Positions 35,919-44,154 of a stretch of 64,000 nucleotides of DNA are shown here, in pieces. A program made the translations under genes and the position numbers. The DNA is from Curtobacterium pusillum (GTDB lineage: Bacteria > Actinomycetota > Actinomycetes > Actinomycetales > Microbacteriaceae): contig NZ_JABMCE010000083.1 in the NCBI RefSeq assembly GCF_013359865.1, forward strand, positions 62,001 through 126,000. The letters are read 5' to 3'. The notes beneath the pieces were generated by a model. The model saw only the letters and a program-made list of their open reading frames with translations. It was not told where the DNA came from and searched no databases. The number at the start of each line of letters is the position of its first letter. Position 1 is the first letter of the stretch.

Positions 35919-35935
35919 CGGATGCGACGCATCCG
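35919..35935. promoter_or_regulatory. TetR operator between MFS exporter and regulator
   Basis: A perfect 8-bp inverted repeat around one central base (CGGATGCG-A-CGCATCCG) lies in the 168-bp divergent region. A related partial half-site (GTGCGCATCCA) occurs near 35966-35976. Size and symmetry fit a TetR dimer site that would repress both genes. Confidence 0.65.
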
Positions 35936-36009
35936 TTTGCGATCAGTGTAGACCGAAACGGAAGGTGCGCATCCACTTATTCCCAGAAAGTTCAACTAGG
36001 TTCGGAGCC

Positions 36010-36669
36010 GTGAGCACCACCGACTCCGCGCCCGGACTCGAGCGCCCCCTCCGCGCCGACGCCGCGCGCAACCGCGAGCTGATCCTGCAGACGGCCCGCA
36101 AGTGCTTCGCGGAGCGCGGCATCTCGGTCACGCTCAACGACATCGCGCACGAGGCCGGGGTCGGCGTCGGGACCGTCTACCGCCGGTTCGCCGACAAGGA
36201 CTCCCTGATCGAGGCGCTCCTCGCCACCAAGTTCGAGGCGCTGAACGACGCGGCAGCCCGGGCTGCGGAGGAGATCGACCCCCGTGAAGCGCTCCGCGTC
36301 TACCTGATGGGCGTGTTCGAGTTCCGCGCGCGGGACCGGGCCCTCGCGGACGCCATCGTGCGGGCGGGCACGTCGCGTCCGTCGATCGTGCAGGAGCGCG
36401 ACCGGCTCGAGGCCCAGGTCACCGAGATCATCCACCGGGCGGAGCAGGCGGGAGTGGTGCGGGTGGGGTTCGACTACCGGGACCTGCCGCTGCTCACGAC
36501 GATGCTCGGCGCGGTGGCCGACGCCACGCGCGACACCGACCCGTACGCCTGGCGCCGGTACGCCCAGGTCCTCATCGACGGCGTCATGCCGCCCGCCGCG
36601 CCGGAACGCCTGAGCGGGACGCCCCTCGGACGCGAAGCGCTCGAACGCGCGATGCGGCCGACCACCTGA
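36010..36669 (+). CDS. TetR-family transcriptional regulator
   Basis: A 219-residue regulator starting at GTG 36010. After a short Pro/Ala leader (LERPLRADAARNRELIL), residues about 15-63 form the TetR helix-turn-helix (NRELILQTARKCFAERGISV, then AGVGVGTVYRRFADKDSLIE). The C-terminal ligand domain is helical with DPREALRVYLMGVFEFRAR and LLTTMLGAVADATRDTDPYAW, a common actinobacterial TetR_C type. Divergent from the MFS exporter; the shared operator suggests it represses the exporter until an export substrate binds. Confidence 0.93.
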   Translation: MSTTDSAPGLERPLRADAARNRELILQTARKCFAERGISVTLNDIAHEAGVGVGTVYRRFADKDSLIEALLATKFEALNDAAARAAEEIDPREALRVYLMGVFEFRARDRALADAIVRAGTSRPSIVQERDRLEAQVTEIIHRAEQAGVVRVGFDYRDLPLLTTMLGAVADATRDTDPYAWRRYAQVLIDGVMPPAAPERLSGTPLGREALERAMRPTT

Positions 36670-36679
36670 CGCGGAGCGC

Positions 36680-38311
36680 CTACAACCAGCTCGGTAACCA
36701 GTAGTGCGACCGGATGAAGTCCCACGGCATCTGGATGCCGGTCCACATCGGGAACCAGTAGGCCGACGCGAGCACGACGACCCCGAGGTACACGCCGACC
36801 CACACGACCGCCCGGGTCCGCCGTGGTCGTGGATCGTCCCGTGACCCGAGTACGAGCCCGATCGCCGCTGCCAGCGCCATCACCATGAAGGGCTCGAACG
36901 CGATCGTGTAGAACTGGAACACCGTCCGGTTCACGTAGAGCAGCCACGGCAGGTACCCGGCCGCGATGCCCATCAGGACGAAGGCGTACTCCCAGCGGCG
37001 GCGCAGGATCCAGAGCACTAGCAGTGCCACCGTGGCGACGACCGCGGCGTACCAGACGAACGGGTTCGCGATGCCCGTGATCGCCTCGCCGCAGCGGGTC
37101 GCAGTGCAGCCGTCCTGGCCGGCGTTCGTCCCGACGTAGTACATCGACGTCGGCCGCTGCATGAGGAGCCAGAGCAGCGGGTTCGCCTGGTACGAGTGCG
37201 GGGTGTGCAGCCCGATGTTGAAGCCGTAGATCTCGGACTGGTAGTGCCACCAGTTCTGCAGGCTGTCCGGCACCCAGGACAGGACGCCGGTCCACCGCTG
37301 CCCGCCGGACGCGAGCCAGTTCCGGTCCCAGCCGTCCTTCGACACGAACCACCCGGTCCACGACGCCAGGTAGGTCGCCGCGGCGATCGGCACCGTGAGC
37401 AGGAACGACACCGGTCCCTGCTGCAGCCAGGCACTCGACGACCAGAACTCGACGCCGGCGCGCTTCCGCAGCATCATGTCGCTCAGCACGGAGTAGACGG
37501 CGAAGAAGGCCAGGAAGTACATGCCGGACCACTTCGTCGCCGTCGCCAGGCCGAGGGCCAGGCCCATCGCGAGCAGCCACGGCCGCCACCAGAGCACCGG
37601 CCCCCAGAGGGTGTCGCGCCCGGAGGCCGCGCGGCGCGCGACCCATGCGTCCAGGCGCCGCGAGGTCCACCGCCGGTCGAGCAGCAGCGCCCCGAACCCG
37701 AGCACCACGAAGAACGTGAGGATCCCGTCGAGCAGCGTCACGCGGGACATCACGATCGCCTGCCCGTCGACGGCCAGCAGGAACCCGGCCAGCGTGCCGA
37801 TGAGCGTCGACCGGAACAGCGACCGGGCGATGACGGCGGTGAGGAACACCGTGGCGATGCCGAGCACCGCCACGGCGAAGCGCCACCCGAACGAGTCGTC
37901 CGCACCGAACAGCAGCATGCCGAGGCCGATGAGGTACTTGCCGAGCGGCGGGTGCGCGATGAACTCCGCAGCGCTGGTGAACAGCGTGGTCTCACCGTCG
38001 GCGAACCGCTCGTCGGTCGTCGGCAGCGAGTCGTCGTTCGGGTTGCCCGGCCAGGTGCCCTCGTACCCGAGGTGCACGATCGACCAGCCGTCCTTGACGT
38101 AGTAGGTCTCGTCGAACACGAGCGAGTGCGGGTGGCCGAGGCCCACCAGTCGCAGCACCGCGGCCAGCAGGGTCACCGCGAGCGGGCCGGCCCAGCGCCA
38201 GGCGGCGACGCGCCAGCCCACCGAGAGGACACGCCCCCACCAGTCGTCGAGACGGGAGCCGACCGGCCCGTCGGGGACGGCGGTGCGGTGTTCGGTCAGC
38301 TCGCTGGTCAT
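36680..38311 (-). CDS. pmt: Polyprenol-phosphate-mannose:protein mannosyltransferase (Pmt)
   Basis: The start is ATG 38311 (MTSELTEHRTAVPDGPVGSR), giving 543 residues. The protein is a multi-pass GT39 enzyme: the first extracytoplasmic loop holds the catalytic acidic motif in HSLVFDETYYVKDGW (DE pair), and the large C-terminal half carries more membrane helices and FNIGLHTPHSYQANPLLWLL, a Pmt signature. It transfers mannose from polyprenyl-phosphomannose to Ser/Thr of secreted proteins on the outside of the membrane, as in Mycobacterium. It is divergent from rsmI with 51 bp between, the same arrangement as in many actinobacteria, supporting the call. Confidence 0.95.
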   Translation of the reverse strand: MTSELTEHRTAVPDGPVGSRLDDWWGRVLSVGWRVAAWRWAGPLAVTLLAAVLRLVGLGHPHSLVFDETYYVKDGWSIVHLGYEGTWPGNPNDDSLPTTDERFADGETTLFTSAAEFIAHPPLGKYLIGLGMLLFGADDSFGWRFAVAVLGIATVFLTAVIARSLFRSTLIGTLAGFLLAVDGQAIVMSRVTLLDGILTFFVVLGFGALLLDRRWTSRRLDAWVARRAASGRDTLWGPVLWWRPWLLAMGLALGLATATKWSGMYFLAFFAVYSVLSDMMLRKRAGVEFWSSSAWLQQGPVSFLLTVPIAAATYLASWTGWFVSKDGWDRNWLASGGQRWTGVLSWVPDSLQNWWHYQSEIYGFNIGLHTPHSYQANPLLWLLMQRPTSMYYVGTNAGQDGCTATRCGEAITGIANPFVWYAAVVATVALLVLWILRRRWEYAFVLMGIAAGYLPWLLYVNRTVFQFYTIAFEPFMVMALAAAIGLVLGSRDDPRPRRTRAVVWVGVYLGVVVLASAYWFPMWTGIQMPWDFIRSHYWLPSWL

Positions 38312-38362
38312 CGCAGAGCATCCTACGGATCGGCGCCATGACCCCGCTGCGACCACAATGGG

Positions 38363-39187
38363 GTGGTGATCGTCCTCGCAGCAACGCCCATCGGCAACCT
38401 CGGCGACGCCTCCCGGAGGCTGGTCGAGACGCTCTCGAACGCGGGTGTGGTGGCCGCCGAGGACACCCGGACGGCGATCCACCTCATGCGTGCGCTCGGC
38501 ATCGAGAACCGTCCGCGGCTCATCGCACTGCACGAGCACAACGAGCGGGCGAAGGCGGCGGAGGTGGTCGAACTGGCGCGGGACGAGGACGTCGTGGTCC
38601 TCACCGACGCCGGCATGCCCGCCATCAGCGACCCCGGCTTCCCCCTCGTCGAGGCAGCCGCGGCCGCCGGGGTGACCGTGACCGCGCTCCCGGGGCCGTC
38701 GGCGGTGCTCATGGCGCTCGCCGTCTCGGGCCTGCCCACCGACCGCTTCACCTTCGAGGGCTTCCCGACGCGCAAGGGCGGGGAGCGCCGGCGACTGTTC
38801 GCGTCGCTGTCCGGCGAGCAGCGGACGATGGTCTTCTTCGAGTCGCCGCACCGGCTCGCTGACACGCTCGCGGACATGGCCGCGGGGTTCGGTGACGAGC
38901 GGCGTGCAGTGGTCTGTCGCGAGCTGACGAAGCTGCACGAGGAGGTCCGCCGAGACACCCTCGCGTCGCTCGCGGCCTGGGCGGCCGAGGGTGTCCGCGG
39001 TGAGATCTGCATCGTGGTCGAGGGGGCGTCCGGTTCGGGGGAGGTCGCCACGATCGAGGACGGCGTCCGGTTGGTGCTCGAGCGCGTCGCCGCCGGGTCG
39101 CGGATGAAGGAGGCGGCCGCAGCCGTCGCGGACGCGACGGGGCTGTCGAAACGCGACCTCTACGAGGGTGCGCTGGCGGCGCGGTAG
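38363..39187 (+). CDS. rsmI: 16S rRNA (cytidine1402-2'-O)-methyltransferase RsmI
   Basis: The 274-residue enzyme methylates the ribose of C1402 in the decoding centre of 16S rRNA, using SAM. It starts at GTG 38363. Signature segments are VLAATPIGNLGDASRRLVET (residues 4-23), ALHEHNE, LTDAGMPAISDPGFPLV near residue 85 (the SAM-binding loop of tetrapyrrole methyltransferases), and FEGFPTRKGGERRRLF with FFESPHRLADTL. Length and order match the family. Opposite to pmt and followed by a hairpin before metG. Confidence 0.96.
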   Translation: MVIVLAATPIGNLGDASRRLVETLSNAGVVAAEDTRTAIHLMRALGIENRPRLIALHEHNERAKAAEVVELARDEDVVVLTDAGMPAISDPGFPLVEAAAAAGVTVTALPGPSAVLMALAVSGLPTDRFTFEGFPTRKGGERRRLFASLSGEQRTMVFFESPHRLADTLADMAAGFGDERRAVVCRELTKLHEEVRRDTLASLAAWAAEGVRGEICIVVEGASGSGEVATIEDGVRLVLERVAAGSRMKEAAAAVADATGLSKRDLYEGALAAR

Positions 39188-39200
39188 ACGCGAGCGACGT

Positions 39201-39244
39201 CGGACGGGAGGCGCGGTGCCGGCTCGCACCGCACCTCCCGTCCG
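39201..39244 (+). terminator. GGAGGCGCGG-family hairpin between rsmI and metG
   Basis: The arms CGGACGGGAGGCGCGGTGC (39201-39219) and 39226-39244 pair over 19 positions with one mismatch and a 6-base loop. It starts 14 bp after the rsmI stop codon and ends about 60 bp before metG, so it may terminate rsmI. Confidence 0.7.
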
Positions 39245-39307
39245 GTTCTCCACAGGTCGCGCGCGGGGCGCGTCATGCGGCTCCTGCCCGCCCGTAGGAT
39301 GGTGCGC

Positions 39308-40885
39308 ATGTCCGACGGCTCCTCGTTCAGCATCACCACGCCGATCTTCTACGTGAACGACGTGCCCCACATCGGGCACGCCTACACCGAGGTCGCCGCG
39401 GACGTCCTCGCGCGCTGGCACCGTCAGCGCGGCGACGACACGTGGCTCCTCACCGGAACGGACGAGCACGGGCAGAAGATCCTCCGCACCGCCAGTGCGA
39501 ACGAGGTCACGCCGAAGGAGTGGGCGGACCGCCTCGTGACCGAGGCGTGGAAGCCGCTCCTCGACACCGTCGACGTGGCGAACGACGACTTCATCCGCAC
39601 CACCGACGAGCGCCACGAGCGCGGCGTGACGGCGTTCCTGCAGAAGCTCTACGACGACGGTTACATCTACGCCGGCGAGTTCGAGGGCTTCTACTGCGTC
39701 GGGTGTGAGGAGTACAAGCAGCCGAGCGACCTGGTCTCCGGCACCGGCGCGTACGAGGGGCAGCAGGTCTGCGCGATCCACTCGATCCCCGTCGAGGTGC
39801 TGTCCGAGCGCAACTACTTCTTCCGGATGTCCGACTTCGAGCAGCGCCTGCTCGACCTGTACGAATCGAACCCGGAGTTCATCCAGCCCGACAGCGTCCG
39901 CAACGAGATCATCTCGTTCGTCAAGCAGGGCCTGCGTGACCTGTCGATCTCGCGGTCGAGCTTCGACTGGGGCATCACGATCCCGTGGGACAGTGACCAC
40001 GTCCTCTACGTGTGGTTCGACGCCCTGCTCAACTACGTCACGGCGCTCGGCTACGGCAGCGACGACGACGAGGCGTTCCAGCGGCTCTGGCCGAGCGTGC
40101 ACATCGTCGGCAAGGACATCGCCCGGTTCCACGCGGTGATCTGGCCCGCGATGCTCATGGCGGCCGGACTCCCCGTGCCGAAGCGCGTGTTCGGTCACGG
40201 CTGGTTGCTCGTCGGCGGCGAGAAGATGTCGAAGTCGAAACTCACGGGCATCGCGCCGTCGGAGATCACCGACACCTTCGGGTCGGACGCGTTCCGCTAC
40301 TACTTCCTCCGCGCGATCACCTTCGGGCAGGACGGCAACTTCAGCTGGGAGGACATCTCCGCCCGCTACCAGTCCGAGCTCGCGAACGGCTTCGGCAACC
40401 TGGCGTCCCGCATCGTCGCGATGCTGAACCGGTACTTCGACGGTGCCGTGCCGGCGCGCGGACCGCTGACGGCTGCCGACGAGGCGATCGACGCCCTCGC
40501 GAAGTCCGTCACCGAGCGCGCGGACGCCTCCATCGCGGAGTTCGCACCGCACGACGCGATCGCCACCATCTGGGAACTCGTCGACGCACTGAACGGCTAC
40601 ATCACGGAGCAGGAGCCCTGGGCGCTCGCGAAGGACGACGCGCAGCGCGAGCGGCTCGCGACCGTGCTCGTCACCGCGCTCCGCGGCCTCGGGACCGTGG
40701 CGGTCCTGATCTCCCCGGTGATGCCGAAGGCGACCGAGAAGCTCTGGGCGTCGATCGGCGCCGGTGGGTCGATCGCCGAGCAGCGCGTCGACCGTGCATG
40801 GGAGTGGCAGGGCGCCGACACCGCGGTGCCGCTCGAGAGCGGGCTCTTCCCGCGCATCGAGCAGGTGGAACAGGGCGCAGCGTGA
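39308..40885 (+). CDS. metG: Methionyl-tRNA synthetase
   Basis: A 525-residue class I synthetase, starting at ATG 39308 (MSDGSSFSITTPIFYVNDVP). The class signatures are PHIGHAYTEV (HIGH, near residue 21) and KMSKSKLTGI (KMSKS, near residue 312), for ATP and tRNA. The insertion contains YCVGCEEYKQPSDL followed by CAIH, a two-Cys knuckle remnant. The C-terminal anticodon domain is present, and there is no fused tRNA-binding (EMAPII-like) domain, matching the shorter actinobacterial enzymes. It is the first gene of metG-tatD-rsmA, with GTG overlap into tatD. Confidence 0.98.
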   Translation: MSDGSSFSITTPIFYVNDVPHIGHAYTEVAADVLARWHRQRGDDTWLLTGTDEHGQKILRTASANEVTPKEWADRLVTEAWKPLLDTVDVANDDFIRTTDERHERGVTAFLQKLYDDGYIYAGEFEGFYCVGCEEYKQPSDLVSGTGAYEGQQVCAIHSIPVEVLSERNYFFRMSDFEQRLLDLYESNPEFIQPDSVRNEIISFVKQGLRDLSISRSSFDWGITIPWDSDHVLYVWFDALLNYVTALGYGSDDDEAFQRLWPSVHIVGKDIARFHAVIWPAMLMAAGLPVPKRVFGHGWLLVGGEKMSKSKLTGIAPSEITDTFGSDAFRYYFLRAITFGQDGNFSWEDISARYQSELANGFGNLASRIVAMLNRYFDGAVPARGPLTAADEAIDALAKSVTERADASIAEFAPHDAIATIWELVDALNGYITEQEPWALAKDDAQRERLATVLVTALRGLGTVAVLISPVMPKATEKLWASIGAGGSIAEQRVDRAWEWQGADTAVPLESGLFPRIEQVEQGAA

Positions 40886-41808
40886 CCGACGCTGGCGCCC
40901 ACGTCCGGTCCCGCGGCGACGGGTCATCGGGCGGGTCCAAGCGCGACCTGACCTACCCGCCCCTGCCGGAGGCACTGGTCGTGCCCGTGTACGACAACCA
41001 CACCCACATGGAGATCGCCGACGGCGTCGGTGATGGTGGGCCGCTCGAGTACCGCGAGCACCTCGGGCGCGCGTCCAGCGTCGGCGTGCGCGGGGTCGTG
41101 CAGGTCGGCACCGACCTCGCGACCTCGGAGTGGTCGGCACGGATCGCCGCTCGTGAACCCCGTGTCCTGGCTGCCGTCGCGCTGCACCCCAACGAGGCGC
41201 CGGTGCTCGACGCCTCGGGGCTGTTGGACGAGCACCTGGCCGGGATCGAGCGACTGGCCGCGTTGCCCCGGGTCCGGGCTATCGGGGAGACCGGGCTCGA
41301 CTTCTTCCGCACGGGTGAGGACGGACGCGACGCCCAGATCCGCTCGTTCGAGGAGCACATCCGCATCGCGAAGGAGCACGACCTCGCGCTGACGATCCAC
41401 GACCGGGACGCGCACGACGCCGTGGTCGAGGTGCTCGACCGCGTCGGCGCTCCCGACAGGACCGTCTTCCACTGCTTCTCCGGCGGCCCCGACCTCGCCC
41501 GACTCTGCGCCGAACGCGGGTGGTACATGTCCTTCGCCGGCACGGTCACGTTCAAGAACGCCGAACCGCTGCGCGAGGCACTCCGGGTCGCGCCACGGCA
41601 CCTGATCATGGTCGAGACCGACGCGCCGTTCCTCACCCCGACGCCGTTCCGTGGCCGCCCGAACGCGCCGTACCTCATCCCGCTCACACTGCGGTCGATG
41701 GCGGAGACCCTCGGCACGGACGCCTCGATGCTCGCGGCGCAGATCGCGTCGAACACCGAACTCGTCTACGGTGCGTGGGACGCCGAGCCCGTGACGGTCG
41801 ACGAGTAG
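40882..41808 (+). CDS. TatD-family metal-dependent deoxyribonuclease
   Basis: A 308-residue TIM-barrel hydrolase starting at GTG 40882, overlapping the metG stop (GTGA). Metal ligands are visible: NHTHME (HxH) near residue 39, the Glu in GETGLDFFR near residue 137, the His of LTIHDRDAHDA and FHCFSGG, and the Asp in METDAPFLTP near residue 239. TatD enzymes have Mg2+-dependent 3'-5' DNase activity. The first 30 residues are a variable, Ser/Gly/Arg-rich extension not shared by the family. Position between metG and rsmA is conserved in actinobacteria. Confidence 0.95.
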   Translation: MTDAGAHVRSRGDGSSGGSKRDLTYPPLPEALVVPVYDNHTHMEIADGVGDGGPLEYREHLGRASSVGVRGVVQVGTDLATSEWSARIAAREPRVLAAVALHPNEAPVLDASGLLDEHLAGIERLAALPRVRAIGETGLDFFRTGEDGRDAQIRSFEEHIRIAKEHDLALTIHDRDAHDAVVEVLDRVGAPDRTVFHCFSGGPDLARLCAERGWYMSFAGTVTFKNAEPLREALRVAPRHLIMVETDAPFLTPTPFRGRPNAPYLIPLTLRSMAETLGTDASMLAAQIASNTELVYGAWDAEPVTVDE

Positions 41809-41810
41809 CC

Positions 41811-42662
41811 GTGGGCGCGCTGCTCGGCCCGGCAGAGATCCGGGACCTCGCCGCCAAGCTCGACGTCACCCCGACGAAGAAGCTCGGCCAGAACTTCGTG
41901 CACGACGCCAACACCGTGCGACGCATCGTGGCATCCGGGCGGGTGGCCACGGACTCCCGCGTGCTCGAGATCGGTCCCGGGCTCGGCTCGCTGACCCTCG
42001 GGCTGACCGAGACCGGCGCGTCCGTGACCGCCGTGGAGATCGACGGGCGCCTCGCCGCGCAACTGCCCGCGACGGTGTCGGCGATGCAGCCGGACGCACG
42101 GCTCGAGGTGGTACACCAGGACGCGCTCGCGATCACCGCGACGGACCTGCCGGAAGCGCCGACGCACGTCGTCGCGAACCTGCCCTACAACGTCTCCGTG
42201 CCCGTGCTGCTGCACCTCCTCGCGACCTTCCCCTCGATCGAGCGGGCACTCGTGATGGTGCAGGCCGAGGTCGGGTACCGGATCGCCGCCGGCCCGGGCA
42301 GCAAGGTCTACGGAGCGCCCAGTGTGAAGGCCGCCTGGTACGGCTCGTGGTCGATCGCCGGACAGGTCAGCCGGCAGGTGTTCTGGCCGGTGCCGAACGT
42401 CGACAGCGTCCTCGTCGGGTTCGACCGGCACGAGCCCCCGGGCGACGAAGCCCTCCGGGCGCAGGTGTTCGCCCTCGTCGACGGTGCGTTCCAGCAGCGC
42501 CGCAAGATGCTCCGCCAGAGCCTCTCCGGGGTCCTCGCGGGCAGCGCTCGTGCCTCGGAGCTCCTCACCGCTGCCGGGGTCGACCCGACCGCTCGTGGGG
42601 AAGCGCTCAGCGCCGAGGACTTCGTGCGCCTCGGCCGGACGGTCCTCGCCGCCGCGGAGTAG
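41811..42662 (+). CDS. rsmA: 16S rRNA adenine dimethyltransferase RsmA (KsgA)
   Basis: This 283-residue enzyme dimethylates two adjacent adenines (A1518, A1519) near the 3' end of 16S rRNA, a late step of 30S assembly. It starts at GTG 41811, 2 bp after the tatD stop. SAM binding: GQNFVHDANTVRRIV, then VLEIGPGLGSLTLGLTETGA (motif I); the catalytic motif IV is NLPYNVSVP near residue 124. The C-terminal domain includes FWPVPNVDSVLVGF and DGAFQQRRKMLRQSL, both typical. Loss of the gene gives kasugamycin resistance in other bacteria. Confidence 0.97.
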   Translation: MGALLGPAEIRDLAAKLDVTPTKKLGQNFVHDANTVRRIVASGRVATDSRVLEIGPGLGSLTLGLTETGASVTAVEIDGRLAAQLPATVSAMQPDARLEVVHQDALAITATDLPEAPTHVVANLPYNVSVPVLLHLLATFPSIERALVMVQAEVGYRIAAGPGSKVYGAPSVKAAWYGSWSIAGQVSRQVFWPVPNVDSVLVGFDRHEPPGDEALRAQVFALVDGAFQQRRKMLRQSLSGVLAGSARASELLTAAGVDPTARGEALSAEDFVRLGRTVLAAAE

Positions 42663-42707
42663 CTCGCGACGACCGCTGCCCGGCACCTGAACTGATGGCG
42701 AGCGTGA

Positions 42708-42762
42708 TGCGATCGCACCGCCCCTACGATGTCGGCATGACCGACGGGACGGTGCGATCGCA
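42708..42762. repeat. 13-bp inverted repeat embracing a start codon
   Basis: Perfect arms TGCGATCGCACCG (42708-42720) and CGGTGCGATCGCA (42750-42762) flank a 29-base loop that contains the ATG at 42737. Each arm itself contains the 10-bp palindrome TGCGATCGCA. It could be a pair of operator sites or an mRNA hairpin presenting or hiding the start region; no ribosome binding site is evident in the loop. Confidence 0.6.
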
Positions 42763-43276
42763 CTCGCAGGGGATGGCCGCCGACCGGGTGCTCGCTGCCA
42801 CGGGCAGGTCGCCGGACGACTGGTACGAGCGCATCGACGGGATCGGCGGACGGACGATCGGACACCCGGCCATCGCGGCGTGGCTCGTCGACGAGGGCGT
42901 GGAGCCGTGGTGGGCCCAGGGCGTCACGATCGGCTACGAGCAGTCCCGTGGCCTGCGGATCCCCGGACAACGCTCGGACGGCACGTTCGCGGTCTCGGCG
43001 TCGCGGCAGGTGCCGGGGGAGCGCGAGGCGGTGCTCGACCGGATCGTGCCCGTGTTCTCCGCTGCCTTCGGGTTCGCTCCGACGTCCGAGCGCCGCGGTG
43101 GGAAGCGCCCGTCGGCCCGTTGGACGTTCCCCGACCGTGAGTCCGTGCTCGTCACCACCGAGGACGGTTCCCGTGCCGACACCGTCCGGATCGCGACGCA
43201 GCGCGAGCGCCTCGTCGGTCCGGGCCGGATGCCCGACGCAAAGGCGGAGCTGCAGGGGTGGCTCGCAGGGCTCTGA
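42737..43276 (+). CDS. DUF4287 protein with C-terminal SRPBCC-like half
   Basis: A 179-residue protein from ATG 42737. Residues about 12-80 match DUF4287 (SPDDWYERIDGIGGRTIGHPAIAAWL, then WWAQGVTIGYEQSRGLRIP). Residues 85-175 look like a shortened AHSA1/START-type half (FAVSASRQVPGEREAVLDRI, SARWTFPDRESVLVTTEDG). Proteins of this type are frequent in actinobacteria without assigned function. The start codon lies in the loop of an inverted repeat whose downstream arm falls in codons 5-9. It follows rsmA by 74 bp and may be co-transcribed with it, although the start and its dyad suggest separate control. Confidence 0.82.
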   Translation: MTDGTVRSHSQGMAADRVLAATGRSPDDWYERIDGIGGRTIGHPAIAAWLVDEGVEPWWAQGVTIGYEQSRGLRIPGQRSDGTFAVSASRQVPGEREAVLDRIVPVFSAAFGFAPTSERRGGKRPSARWTFPDRESVLVTTEDGSRADTVRIATQRERLVGPGRMPDAKAELQGWLAGL

Positions 43277-43308
43277 CCGGGCCGGCCCCGGGCGCCGCGG
43301 CCCGCGTC

Positions 43309-44052
43309 TCAGTGCCCGCGCGACGCCAGCGCCCCGATGAGCTGCTGCTGCGTCCCGTCGCGCTCCGACCACCGCAGCGGCAGCACGTTCTGCACGAGGA
43401 TCTCCGGCGACGCGCCGGCCTCGAGGAGTGACACCACCTCGGACAGGAAGTCCTCGAGCGGCATCCCGCCGAAGTCGACCCCTTCGCCCATCAGGTCGGT
43501 GGCGACCGCCGGCGGGACGAGTTCGAGCACGGACACGGGCGACCCGGCCAGCTGCTGCCGGAGCGACTGCGTGTACGAGTGGACCGCTGCCTTCGTGGCG
43601 CTGTACGTCGGGGTCGCGGCGAGGGGCATGTAGGCGAGCCCCGACGACACGGTGATGATCGTCGACGCCGGGCGACCGAGCAGATGCGGCAGGAACGCAT
43701 CGATGAGCCGGATGGTGCCGAGCAGGTTCGTCTCGATGGTCGCGAGCGCGTCGTCGAGGTGCGCCGACGAGCGGAGGTCCTCGGCACGCATGATCCCCGA
43801 CATCGTGACGAGGGTGTCGAGCGACGGGTGGGACTCGATCACCGACGCTGCCGCCGCGGTGATCGACGCGGGGTCGGTCACGTCGAGCTCGACGGTACCG
43901 AAGCCGTACTCGTCGTGGAGGGAATCGAGCAGCGCGCGGCGCCGGCCGCCGATGACGACGGTGCTGCCCGCTGCCTGCAGGCGCTGTGCGAGGCCGAGGC
44001 CGATGCCCGAGGTCGCGCCGGGGATGAAGACGGTGGAGTTCGTGATGTCCAT
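43309..44052 (-). CDS. Classical SDR oxidoreductase (DltE-like)
   Basis: A 247-residue classical short-chain dehydrogenase starting at ATG 44052. Motifs: TVFIPGATSGIGLGLAQRLQ (TGxxxGIG, here GATSGIG) at residues 7-26, MSGIMRA (NAG-like position), the catalytic Ser in TVSSGLAYMPL, and TYSATKAAVHSYTQSL (YxxxK) near residue 158. The wording resembles the DltE group, which has no settled substrate. It is divergent from the XRE-family regulator at 44155; this SDR/XRE arrangement is common in actinobacteria, and the regulator probably controls it. Confidence 0.92.
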   Translation of the reverse strand: MDITNSTVFIPGATSGIGLGLAQRLQAAGSTVVIGGRRRALLDSLHDEYGFGTVELDVTDPASITAAAASVIESHPSLDTLVTMSGIMRAEDLRSSAHLDDALATIETNLLGTIRLIDAFLPHLLGRPASTIITVSSGLAYMPLAATPTYSATKAAVHSYTQSLRQQLAGSPVSVLELVPPAVATDLMGEGVDFGGMPLEDFLSEVVSLLEAGASPEILVQNVLPLRWSERDGTQQQLIGALASRGH

Positions 44053-44154
44053 GACGTCCACGATCCACCGGCACCATGGCCCGAACCAGAGCGCGGTCAT
44101 CGGGGGACCGCCGATCCCTGGCACGGACGTCGGCCGCGGTGCACGATGAGGGAC

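Noticed and set aside
36680-41140. One 1,486-residue Pmt protein fused to an N-terminal domain
   Set aside because: The part before residue 944 is antisense to rsmI, metG and tatD. Pmt homology starts exactly at ATG 38311.
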